From the NCBI GenBank assembly GCA_009782515.1, contig WRIY01000012.1:1-64000 (forward strand): a stretch of 64,000 bases of DNA, read 5' to 3'. Positions 45,586 through 54,262 of the stretch are shown here, piece by piece. Made by a program: the position numbers and the translations under genes. Origin of the DNA: Eubacteriaceae bacterium. GTDB taxonomy: Bacteria > Bacillota > Clostridia > Eubacteriales > Anaerofustaceae. Within the stretch, counting starts at the first letter, position 1. Each line of letters begins with the position of its first letter. Under the pieces are notes generated by a model. The model saw only the letters and a list, made by a program, of their open reading frames with translations. It made no database searches and was not told the origin of the DNA.

Positions 45586-46050
45586 CTAGAGATTAAGCAA
45601 TGCAGCATACTTAGCCAAATATTCATTTATTTCCTCTTCTTCACAGCCGATGCTGATAAGAAGCTTAAGCGAGATAAGCATTCCCAGCTCATTTTGGGTT
45701 GAATCCGAGTAATAGCTCACAAGCCTGAAGGCATCCTGCCTCAGCTCTGCTTTCTGCCCTTCCGGAAGGGCTGAAAGCACTTCCACAATCCATGAGGCTA
45801 TAGAGGGATCGGTTTCAAATACCAGGGCTATCAGGCGGTACCATACGCTTGGCTGCTCGTCTATTGAAATATAGCCGTCCTTGATAAGGCGGATAGTTGA
45901 CATTGCCCCGAGGCTGTCGTCCAGAGATATCATAATGTCCCTTTTTTGGTCGCGCAATGTAGAGCTTTCGCGATAGTCTTTGGCTGCTATCATAAACTCC
46001 TTTTGCTTTTTCATCAGGCGTTCCCAGGCTTCAGAGAAATCTTCTTGCAT
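45586..46050 (-). CDS. Hypothetical alpha-helical protein
   Basis: A 154-residue soluble, mostly helical protein rich in Glu, Ser and Leu. No family was recognised. The ATG at 46050 is set by a strong GGGAGG eight bases upstream and a TGGTATAAT extended -10 box just beyond; a longer frame upstream would run through that promoter. It is divergent from the lipoprotein at 46205. Confidence 0.6.
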   Translation of the reverse strand: MQEDFSEAWERLMKKQKEFMIAAKDYRESSTLRDQKRDIMISLDDSLGAMSTIRLIKDGYISIDEQPSVWYRLIALVFETDPSIASWIVEVLSALPEGQKAELRQDAFRLVSYYSDSTQNELGMLISLKLLISIGCEEEEINEYLAKYAALLNL

Positions 46051-46069
46051 ATGCTTGCCCTCCCAAATG

Positions 46070-46078
46070 ATTATACCA
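46070..46078 (-). promoter_or_regulatory. Extended -10 promoter of the 154-residue protein gene
   Basis: TATAAT (46070-46075) with TG at the extended position, minus strand; the leader is very short (about 15 bases). Confidence 0.4.
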
Positions 46079-46204
46079 TAGGGCTTATAAATCGCTATTG
46101 CGCCTAAATGGCATTGCCGGCTGCAGCCTATAGCAAGCCTGCCTGCCAATGTTATATAATGGTGAATATGGCAGCTCTGAAAACAGAGCAAGAGGGAGAA
46201 TATA

Positions 46205-46900
46205 ATGAAAAAGGCAAAATTGGCAATAATGCTGCTGATGGCTGCATTGCTGGCTGCGTCTTGCACAGGCAATGCGGGTAACACCGGCAATACAGAAACC
46301 GGGGGCAGCAAAGGCAGCGAGAGCGAGAACGCTGCGGAAAAAACTCAGAGCGATAAGACGGCCGAGCCTTTGGTTACAGGCATTGATGGCACCGAGCTCA
46401 CTGTTTCGGAAGAATATTTGCTTGAGCTGGCTTCTGAAACGCTGGAAATTCTGGCAACCGGAGATTGGGGCGCACTCGGAGGATCCGTTCACCCCACTCA
46501 GGGACTGGCATTTGTGCCGTATGGCTATGTGCAGGAGGATGCTGTGCGCCTTGGCATTGGCGATGTCAAAGCAATAGGCTATGATGAGAGCGTGCGGGTT
46601 TGGGGCCAATTTGACGGATCAGGCTTGCCCATAGAATATACATTTGAAGAATATTTCGATCGCTTTATAATGAGCCATGATTTCAGGCATGCGCCACAGA
46701 TTTCTATAGGCAGGATAATTCGAAGCACAGTGCAGGATAACCTTTTCGTGTTTGGCAATGGAGCTGAGTTTGTTGAGTTTCATTTCCCCGAAGGCGAGCA
46801 GTACGGCGAATTCGAATGGGCATCGCTTCGCATTGTTTTCAGCCCGTATGAGGGAGATCTGTACCTTGTGGCTATAGTGCATGAAGAATGGACAATTTAA
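46205..46900 (+). CDS. Hypothetical lipoprotein
   Basis: A 231-residue protein with a lipoprotein signal (LLAASC, Cys at 20) and a Gly/Ser/Glu/Lys linker to about residue 55. The following domain is not recognised (GDWGALGGSVHPTQGLAFVPYGYV and FGNGAEFVEFHFP are notable). It should be anchored outside the membrane. AGAGGGAG precedes the start and a terminator overlaps the stop, so it is a single transcription unit between divergent genes. Confidence 0.7.
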   Translation: MKKAKLAIMLLMAALLAASCTGNAGNTGNTETGGSKGSESENAAEKTQSDKTAEPLVTGIDGTELTVSEEYLLELASETLEILATGDWGALGGSVHPTQGLAFVPYGYVQEDAVRLGIGDVKAIGYDESVRVWGQFDGSGLPIEYTFEEYFDRFIMSHDFRHAPQISIGRIIRSTVQDNLFVFGNGAEFVEFHFPEGEQYGEFEWASLRIVFSPYEGDLYLVAIVHEEWTI

Positions 46901-46937
46901 AGCCCAAAAAAAATTGCATGAACAAATGGGCTTTTTC
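46899..46937 (+). terminator. Intrinsic terminator of the lipoprotein gene
   Basis: AAAGCCCA (46899-46906) pairs with TGGGCTTT (46927-46934), followed by a short T run. The stem begins in the stop codon. Confidence 0.6.
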
Positions 46938-46950
46938 CTGCAAAAAGGTA

Positions 46951-46980
46951 TTGACAGCACAGGGGCTATAGGGTTATACT
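46951..46980 (+). promoter_or_regulatory. SigmaA promoter of the Ile T-box operon
   Basis: TTGACA (46951-46956), 18-bp spacer, TATACT (46975-46980). Transcription should begin near 46987. Confidence 0.65.
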
Positions 46981-46986
46981 CGCTTA

Positions 46987-47232
46987 AATGCGTCGATGAA
47001 GACAAAAAACAGCTATAGCACATTTTAGAGAGCTGCCGGCTGGTGCAAAGGCAGCAATGAAGCTTGGCTATAAATATCCCTTCTGAGCACTGTGCTGAAA
47101 ATTAAGTAAGCGGCAGCGGAACCCCACCGTTATATGGGCGCGTATTGATAGATACGGCTGAGTGGCTGGTGCAAAGCCGGCAAGATGAGTGGTACCGCGG
47201 TAAATATGCCGCCTCATTATGAGGCGGTTTTT
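46987..47232 (+). promoter_or_regulatory. T-box leader, probable isoleucine (AUC) specifier
   Basis: The leader has the T-box parts in order: stem I with AGAGAG and GGCTGGTGCAAAGG, a specifier region, a stem III-like CGGAACCCCACCGTTA, the T-box GAGTGGTACCGCGG (47187-47200), and a terminator hairpin CCGCCTC/GAGGCGG followed by T5 (47209-47232). Uncharged tRNA binding should favour the antiterminator and turn on the operon. The best specifier is AUC at 47076-47078, 10 bases before GAGC, the same spacing as in the proS T-box of this window; UAU one base earlier is the alternative. TGGU in the T-box fits a tRNA with discriminator A, as in tRNA-Ile. Confidence 0.9.
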
Positions 47233-47273
47233 GTGTTTTATATGCTCTTCGCGGCGTATTGAAAGGAGTTTTT

Positions 47274-47864
47274 ATGGATTATAGCGTTGAGAAGGTCGCT
47301 GAGCGGCTTAGAGGCTTAAGGGAGCTTTATGAACTGAGCATTGGCCAAATGGCAGAGGCGACAGGAACCAGCGAGGAGTTCTACAGCCTGGCGGAAACAG
47401 GGCAAACAGACTTTTCGTTTACTTTCCTGTATTTATGCGCTGAGCGCTTTGGAATCGACTTGATGGAGCTCGTAACCGGAGAGAGCCCAAAGCTTTCGTT
47501 CTATTCAATAGTGAGGGCTGGAATGGGCCTTGACGTCAAAAGGAGAAGCGGGCTTGTGTATAAGCACATAGCCTATACATTCCGCAACAAAATCGCTGAG
47601 CCTTTTATCGTTACCGCGCCATACAGCGAAGAGGAGCAGCAAGCCAGCATTGCCCTCTCATACCATGAAGGGCAGGAAATGGACTACATTCTGTCCGGAT
47701 CGCTCAAAGTCAGCCTTGAAGGCAAGATTGAAACGCTTTACGCCGGCGACTGCATTTACTATGACTCTGCGCGCGGCCATGGCATGGTTGCCACTGGCGG
47801 CGCTGACTGCACATTTCTGGCAATAGTGATGAAGCGCGATCAAAGCGAAAGCCAAGAGAGGTAA
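47274..47864 (+). CDS. XRE-family HTH and cupin domain regulator
   Basis: The 196-residue protein has an N-terminal helix-turn-helix (about 5-62: VAERLRGLRELYELSIGQMAEATG) and a C-terminal cupin (about 118-188, HEGQEMDYILSGSLKV...AGDCIYYDS). Such proteins sense a small ligand and often regulate an adjacent acyl-CoA ligase. ATG 47274 has AAAGGAG at six bases. It is the first gene behind the Ile T-box, six bases before the ligase. Confidence 0.87.
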   Translation: MDYSVEKVAERLRGLRELYELSIGQMAEATGTSEEFYSLAETGQTDFSFTFLYLCAERFGIDLMELVTGESPKLSFYSIVRAGMGLDVKRRSGLVYKHIAYTFRNKIAEPFIVTAPYSEEEQQASIALSYHEGQEMDYILSGSLKVSLEGKIETLYAGDCIYYDSARGHGMVATGGADCTFLAIVMKRDQSESQER

Positions 47865-47870
47865 CAAAGA

Positions 47871-49535
47871 ATGGATTTGCTTTATAAAAAATTCGCAATA
47901 GAAGAATACGATGAAACAGGCAAGCTCAGCTATTTGGGCTTCAATGCCGAAGATGGCTACAATTTCGCATATGACTGCGTTGATCAAATTGCAGCAAAAG
48001 ATCCCGGCAAGCTTGCCATGGCTTGGGTTAGCGGCGACTTGTCTGAGGAAAAGATGCTCAGCTTTGCTGACATTCGGGATGAGTCTATGCGCACTGCAAA
48101 TTATTTTTGCTCGCTTGGGATAAAAAAAGGCGATACAGTCATGCTGATACTAAAGAGGCACTATACATTCTGGCACTGCATTGTAGCGCTGCACAGAATA
48201 GGCGCTGTTGCTGTCCCTGCAACAAACCAGCTGCTTGAGCATGATATAGCATACCGCTTCGGCAAAGCCAATATTAAAGCAGTAGTGTGCACCTCTGATG
48301 GCATCGTAAGCAGCGAATGCGAAAAGGCCTTTAAAGATTCGCCGAGTGTGGCCATAAAGGTGCTCGTCGGAGCCAAAAAAGAAGGCTGGCATGACTATTT
48401 TGGGGAAGTGCAGCAATTCAGCGCAAGCTTTCCAAGGCCAACAGGCCAGGCTGCAACCCATAAAGACGAGCCAATGCTAATGTACTTTACTTCAGGGACA
48501 ACAGGCTACCCCCGCCTCGCCAGCCATGCCCATACCTATTCGCTTGGCCATATTTTTACCGGAAGGCATTGGCACAACACTAACCCGAATGGCCTTCACT
48601 TTACGATATCAGACACAGGGTGGGGCAAGTCAGTATGGGGCAAGCTGTACGGCCAATGGCTGAGCGAATCCGCCGTTTTCACATATGACTTTGATCGCTT
48701 TGACGCGCCGACAATACTCAGCCTTATTGCGAAATACAAGATAACAACCTTCTGCGCCCCGCCAACAATGTACAGGTTTTTTATCAAAGAAGATCTGGCG
48801 GCATACGATCTTAGCAGCCTTGAGTACGCATGCACTGCCGGAGAGGCGCTAAACCCTGAAGTGTTCAATAAATTCAAAGAATACACAGGGCTGTCGATAA
48901 TGGAAGGCTTCGGGCAAACAGAGACAACACTAAGCCTTGCCAACATGGTTGGCGATGTGCCAAAACCCGGTTTTATGGGCAGGCCTAACCCTCAGTACCG
49001 CCTAAGGCTTGTTGACAGCGAAGGCAAAGACGTCGCCCCCGGCGAAACAGGCGAAATTGTTATTGATATATCGCTAGGCAAGCCATATGGCCTGTTTTTG
49101 GGATATGTCGGCGATGAGGCGGCTACAAAGGCATGCATGCATGATGGCTTGTACCATACCGGCGACACTGCATGGAAAGATGAGGACGGATACTACTGCT
49201 TTGTAGGGCGCACTGACGATCTCATTAAGTCTTCAGGCTACAGAATCAGCCCATTCGAGGTGGAAAGCGTGATCATGGAAATGCCATTTGTGCTGGAGTG
49301 CGCGGTTATCGGGCTTCCTGACGAGCTTCGCGGCCACTTGGTCACTGCTGTTATCGTCCTTGCCAAAGGAAACGAAGCCAGCGAAAACCTCAAGGCTGAA
49401 ATTCAAAACTATGTAAAAACGCATACCGCGCCTTATAAGTACCCCAGGCGGGTCGAATTCCTTGAGGAGCTTCCGAAGACGATCAGCGGCAAGATAAAAA
49501 AAGCCGAACTGCGAAGCATGATGTCAAATAATTAG
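47871..49535 (+). CDS. AMP-forming acyl-CoA ligase (ACSM type)
   Basis: The 554-residue ANL-family enzyme has LMYFTSGTTGYPRLASH near 202-218 (P-loop; the usual K after P is R), EGFGQTETT near 345, YHTGDTAWKDEDGYYCFVGRTDDLIKSSGYRISPFEVE near 425-462 and the C-terminal catalytic lysine in PKTISGKIKKAELR. It makes an acyl-CoA via an acyl-AMP. Length and motif form fit medium-chain or branched-chain acid ligases (ACSM/Macs) more than acetyl-CoA synthetase. Under the Ile T-box, 2-methylbutyrate or another short branched acid is a reasonable but untested substrate. Confidence 0.82.
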   Translation: MDLLYKKFAIEEYDETGKLSYLGFNAEDGYNFAYDCVDQIAAKDPGKLAMAWVSGDLSEEKMLSFADIRDESMRTANYFCSLGIKKGDTVMLILKRHYTFWHCIVALHRIGAVAVPATNQLLEHDIAYRFGKANIKAVVCTSDGIVSSECEKAFKDSPSVAIKVLVGAKKEGWHDYFGEVQQFSASFPRPTGQAATHKDEPMLMYFTSGTTGYPRLASHAHTYSLGHIFTGRHWHNTNPNGLHFTISDTGWGKSVWGKLYGQWLSESAVFTYDFDRFDAPTILSLIAKYKITTFCAPPTMYRFFIKEDLAAYDLSSLEYACTAGEALNPEVFNKFKEYTGLSIMEGFGQTETTLSLANMVGDVPKPGFMGRPNPQYRLRLVDSEGKDVAPGETGEIVIDISLGKPYGLFLGYVGDEAATKACMHDGLYHTGDTAWKDEDGYYCFVGRTDDLIKSSGYRISPFEVESVIMEMPFVLECAVIGLPDELRGHLVTAVIVLAKGNEASENLKAEIQNYVKTHTAPYKYPRRVEFLEELPKTISGKIKKAELRSMMSNN

Positions 49536-49549
49536 GATATGGAGGCAAA

Positions 49550-51133
49550 ATGCCTGTAGAAACATTAGATACCACACTTAGGGATGGAGCGCAGTCATTT
49601 AGCATATCATTCAGCACAGCTGACAAGCTGGAAATTATATCATTGCTCGACAGTTTTGGCATAGACATTATTGAGTGCGGCAATCCATATTCCAACCCCA
49701 GAGACAAAGAGCTCTTCAGGCTCCTAAGCGAAACCCGCCTTAAGCATGCGAGGGTTGCCGCTTTTGGGCAGACAGCCAAAAAGGGGATAAAACCGTCAGA
49801 GGATGAGAACATTCAAGCTTTGCTGGGCTCACATGCCCAAGTGGCTGTAATTGTTGGCAAGTCATCTCAGGTGCAGGCTGAGGCGATCTTGAAGGCAAGC
49901 GGCCAGGAAAACCTTGATATGGTGTACTCGACTGTCGAATTCCTTAAATCAAAAGGCATGGCTGTTTATTATGATGCAGAGCACTTTTTCGATGCATACA
50001 AGGAAGACAGGCTTTATGCAATGCACACTCTCAGCGCTGCTCTCAGCGCAGGCTGCGATATGGCGGTTTTGTGCGATACAAATGGGGCTTCGCTGCCAAG
50101 CTTTGTTTATGAAGCGTCCAAGGATGCATGCAATGCGCATCCGGGGAAGATTGGCATACACTGCCATGATGACAGGGGCATGGCTGTAGCCAATAGCATA
50201 GCAGCGGTGCAAGCCGGGTGCACTCATGTGCAGGGGACATTTAACGGCTACGGGGAAAGGTGCGGAAACGCAAGCCTTGCTGTCGTGCTGCCAGTCCTGG
50301 CTGACGAATTCGGGCTGCTGGGGGATCATATTGATCTGCAAAAGCTTACGATCACTGCGCATGCAATAGCCACAGCATCAGAATTGCCTTTGCCGGAAAG
50401 CATGCCTTTTGTTGGAGTGAACGCTTTTGCCCATAAGGGAGGCATGCACATTGATGGCATGCAAAAGCTTGAGCATGCATATGAGCACATAGATCCCCTG
50501 GCGGTTGGCAATAAAACCAAGGTGCTCTTAAGCGAAGTATCAGGCAGGGGCGCAGTCCTGGAGGTTCTTTCAAGGCATCTTGGGCATGTCGAAAAGGATG
50601 ATGAGAGGGTGGCCTTATTTTTAGAAACTTTAAAGAAAAAGGAATATGGCGGCTACCAGTATGAAGGGGCACAAGCCTCACTTGAGCTGCTTGTGCTCCA
50701 AACATTCGGCCTTTTCAGCTTGCCGTATGAAGTTGAGCTGTATAGAGTCATGGGGGAGAAGAGCATCGGATCAAAAAGCAATATAGCAAGCGCTATTGTT
50801 AAAGTCCGGGTTGGCAATAGCGCTGAAATTGCAGCTGCTGAAGGAAACGGGCCTGTTAATGCCCTTGACATGGCACTGCGCCGGGCGCTTGAATCTTTTT
50901 ACCCGGCCTTAAACAGCCTGTCGCTAACAGACTACAGGGTTCGGGTTATTGACCCCAAAGCAGCCACAGGGGCAAAGGTCAGGGTTGCTATGCAAAGCTC
51001 AGACAATATAACCAAGAAGGCATATTCAACTGTTGGCGTTTCAACAGACATTATCGACGCATCGTTCAAAGCGCTGCTCGATGCTTTTGCCTACCATTTA
51101 TTCTATAGCGATGCCGCAATGCAGGGCAGCTAG
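49550..51133 (+). CDS. cimA: Citramalate synthase (CimA type)
   Basis: The 527-residue protein has a DRE-TIM metallolyase N terminus (VETLDTTLRDGAQS, HCHDDRGMAVANS, GTFNGYGERCGNASL) and a LeuA-type regulatory dimer domain from about 395. Length and the opening VETLDTTLRDG, with the NPRDKELF loop, fit the TIGR00977-type citramalate synthases. It condenses pyruvate with acetyl-CoA to (R)-citramalate, bypassing threonine in isoleucine synthesis. It is last behind the Ile T-box, 14 bases after the ligase. Confidence 0.9.
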   Translation: MPVETLDTTLRDGAQSFSISFSTADKLEIISLLDSFGIDIIECGNPYSNPRDKELFRLLSETRLKHARVAAFGQTAKKGIKPSEDENIQALLGSHAQVAVIVGKSSQVQAEAILKASGQENLDMVYSTVEFLKSKGMAVYYDAEHFFDAYKEDRLYAMHTLSAALSAGCDMAVLCDTNGASLPSFVYEASKDACNAHPGKIGIHCHDDRGMAVANSIAAVQAGCTHVQGTFNGYGERCGNASLAVVLPVLADEFGLLGDHIDLQKLTITAHAIATASELPLPESMPFVGVNAFAHKGGMHIDGMQKLEHAYEHIDPLAVGNKTKVLLSEVSGRGAVLEVLSRHLGHVEKDDERVALFLETLKKKEYGGYQYEGAQASLELLVLQTFGLFSLPYEVELYRVMGEKSIGSKSNIASAIVKVRVGNSAEIAAAEGNGPVNALDMALRRALESFYPALNSLSLTDYRVRVIDPKAATGAKVRVAMQSSDNITKKAYSTVGVSTDIIDASFKALLDAFAYHLFYSDAAMQGS

Positions 51134-51203
51134 CCAATATGCAGCCTGGCTATGCCAAGCCGGGCTGATAAGCGCAAAGCGGCACGCATGATCGCCCTTT
51201 TGC

Positions 51204-51260
51204 GCAGCAAGCAGCCGCCTGGCCCCGACAAGCTTAGGCCAGGCGGACTGCGCTTTGCTC
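51204..51260. repeat. Long GC-rich inverted repeat after cimA
   Basis: CCGCCTGGCC (51215-51224) pairs perfectly with GGCCAGGCGG (51237-51246), and the stem extends outward imperfectly through GCAG/CTGC and AGCAA/TTTGCT. It lies between converging genes. A Rho-independent terminator without a good T run, or an mRNA-stabilising hairpin, is likely. Confidence 0.55.
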
Positions 51261-52308
51261 ATGTGCTGTTTTTGCGCAGCATATGCAGTATTTCTGTAGC
51301 CAGGTGCAGCACTTTCGGATCGATGCCTTTTTCAGCGCTGTATAAAGGCAGCATGTTAAATGGCCACCCGCCAGCAAAATCTGCAGCTGTATGCACTGAA
51401 GCTTTTTCAAGCAGCCCAAACAGGGTCCCCACCATTTGCTGGCGCTGTTGGTAGCCCATTTCAGAAATCCAGCGCTTAAGCGCCATATTCAAAAAGGCGC
51501 TGCTTTCGTTCACTTGCGACAGCCTCGATATTTGGGAGCCTGTTATCTGCCATGTAAAGACATCATGGGCAAACAATGCCCCGGAATCGCTTTTCACAAT
51601 AATAAAATACTCTTTATGCCCAAGCAGCAGCCCTATTACTGATGACTGGGGTATATATGTGAGTATTTTTTTTGATATGGCTATGTAATTCGGATCATTA
51701 ATTGTCTCATCAAGAAAGCCAGGGCCATCAAAGCTGTAAATAGCGCTGAGCCTGCCCTTTGCTTCGCTGCTGCAAAAGCTTGCAGCATATACTGCCAAGT
51801 TCCCGCCCTTGGAGTGCCCAAGGGGGATAATGCTGCCGGGCGCAATTTCTGCAAGGCTGCCAAGATACTTTACTGCCTGGGCCTGGGAGGGTATCTCATG
51901 CATGAAGCCCATATTGAAATCTTCCTGCCAGCCTCTGAGCGTTGGCTCAGTTCCGCGAAATGCTGCAATAACCCTGCCATCAGGCAAAAGGGCTGAAACA
52001 GCGGCAAATTGCTCAATAGCTTCATCTGAAACCCTTTCAAGGTACGCTCCAAGCAGGCAACCGCTATATCGGCTTGACTCTGAGAGGGCAATGCATAGCG
52101 ATCTTGCATTCCTGCTGATGCTGGCAATCCTGGACGCTTTTTCAAACGCTTCGCCAAGTGGGGCATTAAACGAGAAGCTTTCGCCAACAATGCCGCCAAA
52201 CGGGATATATGCCGCTGCAGCAAAGACCAGCGCATCAGCCTCTCCAAAAGGGTATTCTGCAAGAGGAGCGTTTTTGTATACACTAAGGTAAGATAGCAAG
52301 TTTGGCAT
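51259..52308 (-). CDS. DUF2974 (Mbeg1-like) alpha/beta-hydrolase
   Basis: The 349-residue protein has the lipase-like core VIAAFRGTEPTLRGWQEDF near 110-128 and the nucleophile elbow PLGHSKGGNLAVYAA near 160-174 (Ser in GHSKG), then FDGPGF. The family is common in Clostridia and lactobacilli and predicted to be a lipase or esterase; the substrate is unknown. No signal peptide is visible, so it is probably cytoplasmic. It ends at the long inverted repeat. Confidence 0.85.
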   Translation of the reverse strand: MPNLLSYLSVYKNAPLAEYPFGEADALVFAAAAYIPFGGIVGESFSFNAPLGEAFEKASRIASISRNARSLCIALSESSRYSGCLLGAYLERVSDEAIEQFAAVSALLPDGRVIAAFRGTEPTLRGWQEDFNMGFMHEIPSQAQAVKYLGSLAEIAPGSIIPLGHSKGGNLAVYAASFCSSEAKGRLSAIYSFDGPGFLDETINDPNYIAISKKILTYIPQSSVIGLLLGHKEYFIIVKSDSGALFAHDVFTWQITGSQISRLSQVNESSAFLNMALKRWISEMGYQQRQQMVGTLFGLLEKASVHTAADFAGGWPFNMLPLYSAEKGIDPKVLHLATEILHMLRKNST

Positions 52309-52386
52309 TTTTTTTCGGCCTTTCTACTTTTTTGTATATAGTATTTGGCCGATGTGCATATTGCCACCCGCAGATAGCCAATATTT

Positions 52387-53616
52387 TTACCTGGTTCTTT
52401 CGTGTTCGCCTTTGTTCAGGCTGCGCTGGCGATCTTCACGCCTTTGTTCGGCTTGCTCAAGAATTTTGTCTATTGCCCTGCCTATTTCCTGGCTGTCATG
52501 TGAGGCGGCCTGGCGGTAGCCTAGTGTTTCCTCGCGAAGCTTTTCATGCTCTTTGCTGAGCAAGCCGATCTCATGGCTCAGCTCATCCCTTTGCCGGGTG
52601 GTCTCTGCAAGCTTCTCGGCAAGAGAATCGGCAGCAAGCTCAAGAGCGCTTGAGCTCATGAGGATTTCTTGCGCCTTGTTCCAGTCTTCGGGCGATATGA
52701 CAATGTTTCCGAAAATATTCTGCTTGCCAAAGCTTTTAAGCTCTGACAGCGACGCCTCAGCATGCTCTACGCTCTCCAGAATGCTTTGTGCATGGTATAA
52801 ATCCTTTTCAATTTTCGCGACACTCCTGGTTAGCTCTTCTCTTTTCAATTCAAGGCTGTTTAGCAGCTCCCTCTCTTTCATCGTTTTAAATTCAAGCGTT
52901 GACAAATGCTTTTGGCTTGATCCCCTCTCCCCCCTTTCAAAGCCTTCAAAACCAGCCCCGCTCATGTGCTCAAAGTAGCGATCCTGCAGCCTTGCGTATT
53001 CTGAGATCTTTTCCCTGGCGCCATTTTCAAGCGTCTCATATCTGCTGGGCCATTTTTGGGAATGGCTTATTCTATAAGCGCTCTCTTTAACCTGGCCGGC
53101 AAGCGATTGATCCTTATAGTTAATCGGGTATTTTATTTCAGAATAAACAGCTGGTATGTATGCAACATGCATGTGGTAGTGAAATACCGACTTGCCAAGC
53201 TCAATGCTAAGGTTTTTATGGATTTCATCCGCGTGCATAACGGCTGATATAATCCATTTCTCATCGCCTGCCTCTTTAATGGCGTATTTATACCCTTCCT
53301 CATAAAAGCGCTTGGCATAGCCATACCCGCCTCTTTCTTCAAAGTAAAGGCTGTTAACGTCCATCACGAACTCATCCATAATGTATGATGTTCTTTTCAG
53401 GCCGTATTTTGAGAGCTCGCCCTTATCGAGCAATTGGCTAATGTATTCACTGTAGCTTGACTCAGGCGCTTTGAAGTGGACGTTCATTTCGCTGCGCGAA
53501 GGCATTATCCCTGAATTTGTGTAAGCTTGGCTGTTTCGCTCGATATGGCTCTGGATATTTTTAATGCCGGCTTGCAGGTATGCTTTGTTGAGTATTACTG
53601 TTTTATGCTCTGCCAT
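52387..53616 (-). CDS. MobV/Pre-family relaxase (plasmid recombination protein), orphan
   Basis: The 409-residue protein has an N-terminal relaxase domain (to about 210) with the MobV motifs RSEMNVHF near 42 and HADE...HYHMHVAYIPA near 127-155, the metal-binding histidines, and a C-terminal coiled coil (about 240-400). The DE-to-HYHxH spacing is the longer form seen in clostridial plasmid recombination proteins. It nicks DNA at oriT of small mobilisable elements. No replication, integrase or transfer gene is adjacent, so it may be a remnant of an integrated mobilisable element or a domesticated copy. Confidence 0.85.
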   Translation of the reverse strand: MAEHKTVILNKAYLQAGIKNIQSHIERNSQAYTNSGIMPSRSEMNVHFKAPESSYSEYISQLLDKGELSKYGLKRTSYIMDEFVMDVNSLYFEERGGYGYAKRFYEEGYKYAIKEAGDEKWIISAVMHADEIHKNLSIELGKSVFHYHMHVAYIPAVYSEIKYPINYKDQSLAGQVKESAYRISHSQKWPSRYETLENGAREKISEYARLQDRYFEHMSGAGFEGFERGERGSSQKHLSTLEFKTMKERELLNSLELKREELTRSVAKIEKDLYHAQSILESVEHAEASLSELKSFGKQNIFGNIVISPEDWNKAQEILMSSSALELAADSLAEKLAETTRQRDELSHEIGLLSKEHEKLREETLGYRQAASHDSQEIGRAIDKILEQAEQRREDRQRSLNKGEHERTR

Positions 53617-53823
53617 CTCTTTTCTCCTATGAAGTGCCTTATATAAGTATTAATTCGAGACAGCGCTGCTGTTATCCCCTATCAAATAGCACTTTGCAGA
53701 TATTGCCAAACCACAGCCATTAAGGTTTTATATTCTTTCCATTGTAAGCGGCCAAAATGGGAAACCATTAGAGCTGCATTGCTTCGTTCATAATAAAAAA
53801 GCGCTTGCAGAGCCTATGGCATG

Positions 53824-53924
53824 ATTCAACGCTCATGCCCTCCAGCTCAAAGAGCCTGTCGCACTGCGCCAGCCCAAGCGCGGGCGGGCTGTCTGCATGA
53901 GGGCCTTTGCCCAGAGCGTTGAAT
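53824..53924. other. Candidate structured RNA or recombination site
   Basis: Outer stem ATTCAACGCTC (53824-53834) with GAGCGTTGAAT (53914-53924) is a perfect 11 bp. A second stem GCCCTC (53837-53842) with GAGGGC (53899-53904) is a perfect 6 bp. Inside are two hairpins, GCTC-AAA-GAGC and CAGCCC...GGGCTG. On the minus strand the right-hand part of the outer stem can alternatively pair with AAGCGCT followed by T6 (about 53796-53806), which would be an attenuator-like switch upstream of the relaxase. No known family fits by eye. Confidence 0.5.
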
Positions 53925-54107
53925 GCGCCACAAAACGCCAGCAACGCCCATTTTCGAACTCCGGGTTCGTGCAGTTGCTTTTGAAGGCCTACACATGAAG
54001 GTTTGTTTGCCTGTTGTGGATGGGGTGTCCTGAAGCGCCCGATCGTGCGTCGAGTGCAGCTGCCTGCAGATGGAATTGCGCTCTAAGCGCTATTTTTGCT
54101 TTAAATG

Positions 54108-54142
54108 AAAAAAGAACAGGCAAATGGCATTTTGCCTGTTCT
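54108..54142 (-). terminator. Intrinsic terminator of tuf
   Basis: A perfect 12-bp stem, AGAACAGGCAAA with TTTGCCTGTTCT (54113-54142), 6-base loop, followed by T6 on the minus strand. Confidence 0.85.
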
Positions 54143-54262
54143 AATCGGCGGTTTGCACTATTTAGCGCAAGAGCCATCAATGCTCTGCTTCTTTTTGTTT
54201 GGCTTAACAGAATAGCATTGGATTGCTCTGAGCCTTTTGTATCTATTGGCTAAGCTGGGCTT

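Larger units (their letters stand above)
53617..54262. other. Gap between relaxase and tuf; GC-rich centre
   Basis: This 646-bp gap holds a strongly structured block (53824-53924) and the tuf terminator (54108-54142). Its GC-rich centre contains, on the minus strand, an open frame without a start codon that ends KRFFIMNEAMQL at about 53770; it may be a gene remnant or chance. No tRNA was seen. An oriT for the relaxase could lie here, but none was recognised. Confidence 0.4.

Noticed and set aside
46051-46311. Longer N terminus for the 154-residue protein
   Set aside because: It crosses the promoter and the divergent lipoprotein gene, and a GGGAGG site marks the later ATG.
53824-53924. Integron attC site, because the ends fit RYYYAAC and GTTRRRY
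   Set aside because: Outer stem is continuous without the usual unpaired spacer, extrahelical bases are missing, and no integrase or gene cassettes are present. Kept only as a possibility.
53770-54080. About 100-codon frame without start codon on the minus strand, ending KRFFIMNEAMQL
   Set aside because: It has no start codon and overlaps the strongly structured block; a gene remnant is possible but not supported.
53989-54180. 63-residue frame on the minus strand upstream of the structured block
   Set aside because: It runs across the tuf terminator and has no ribosome site or family similarity.
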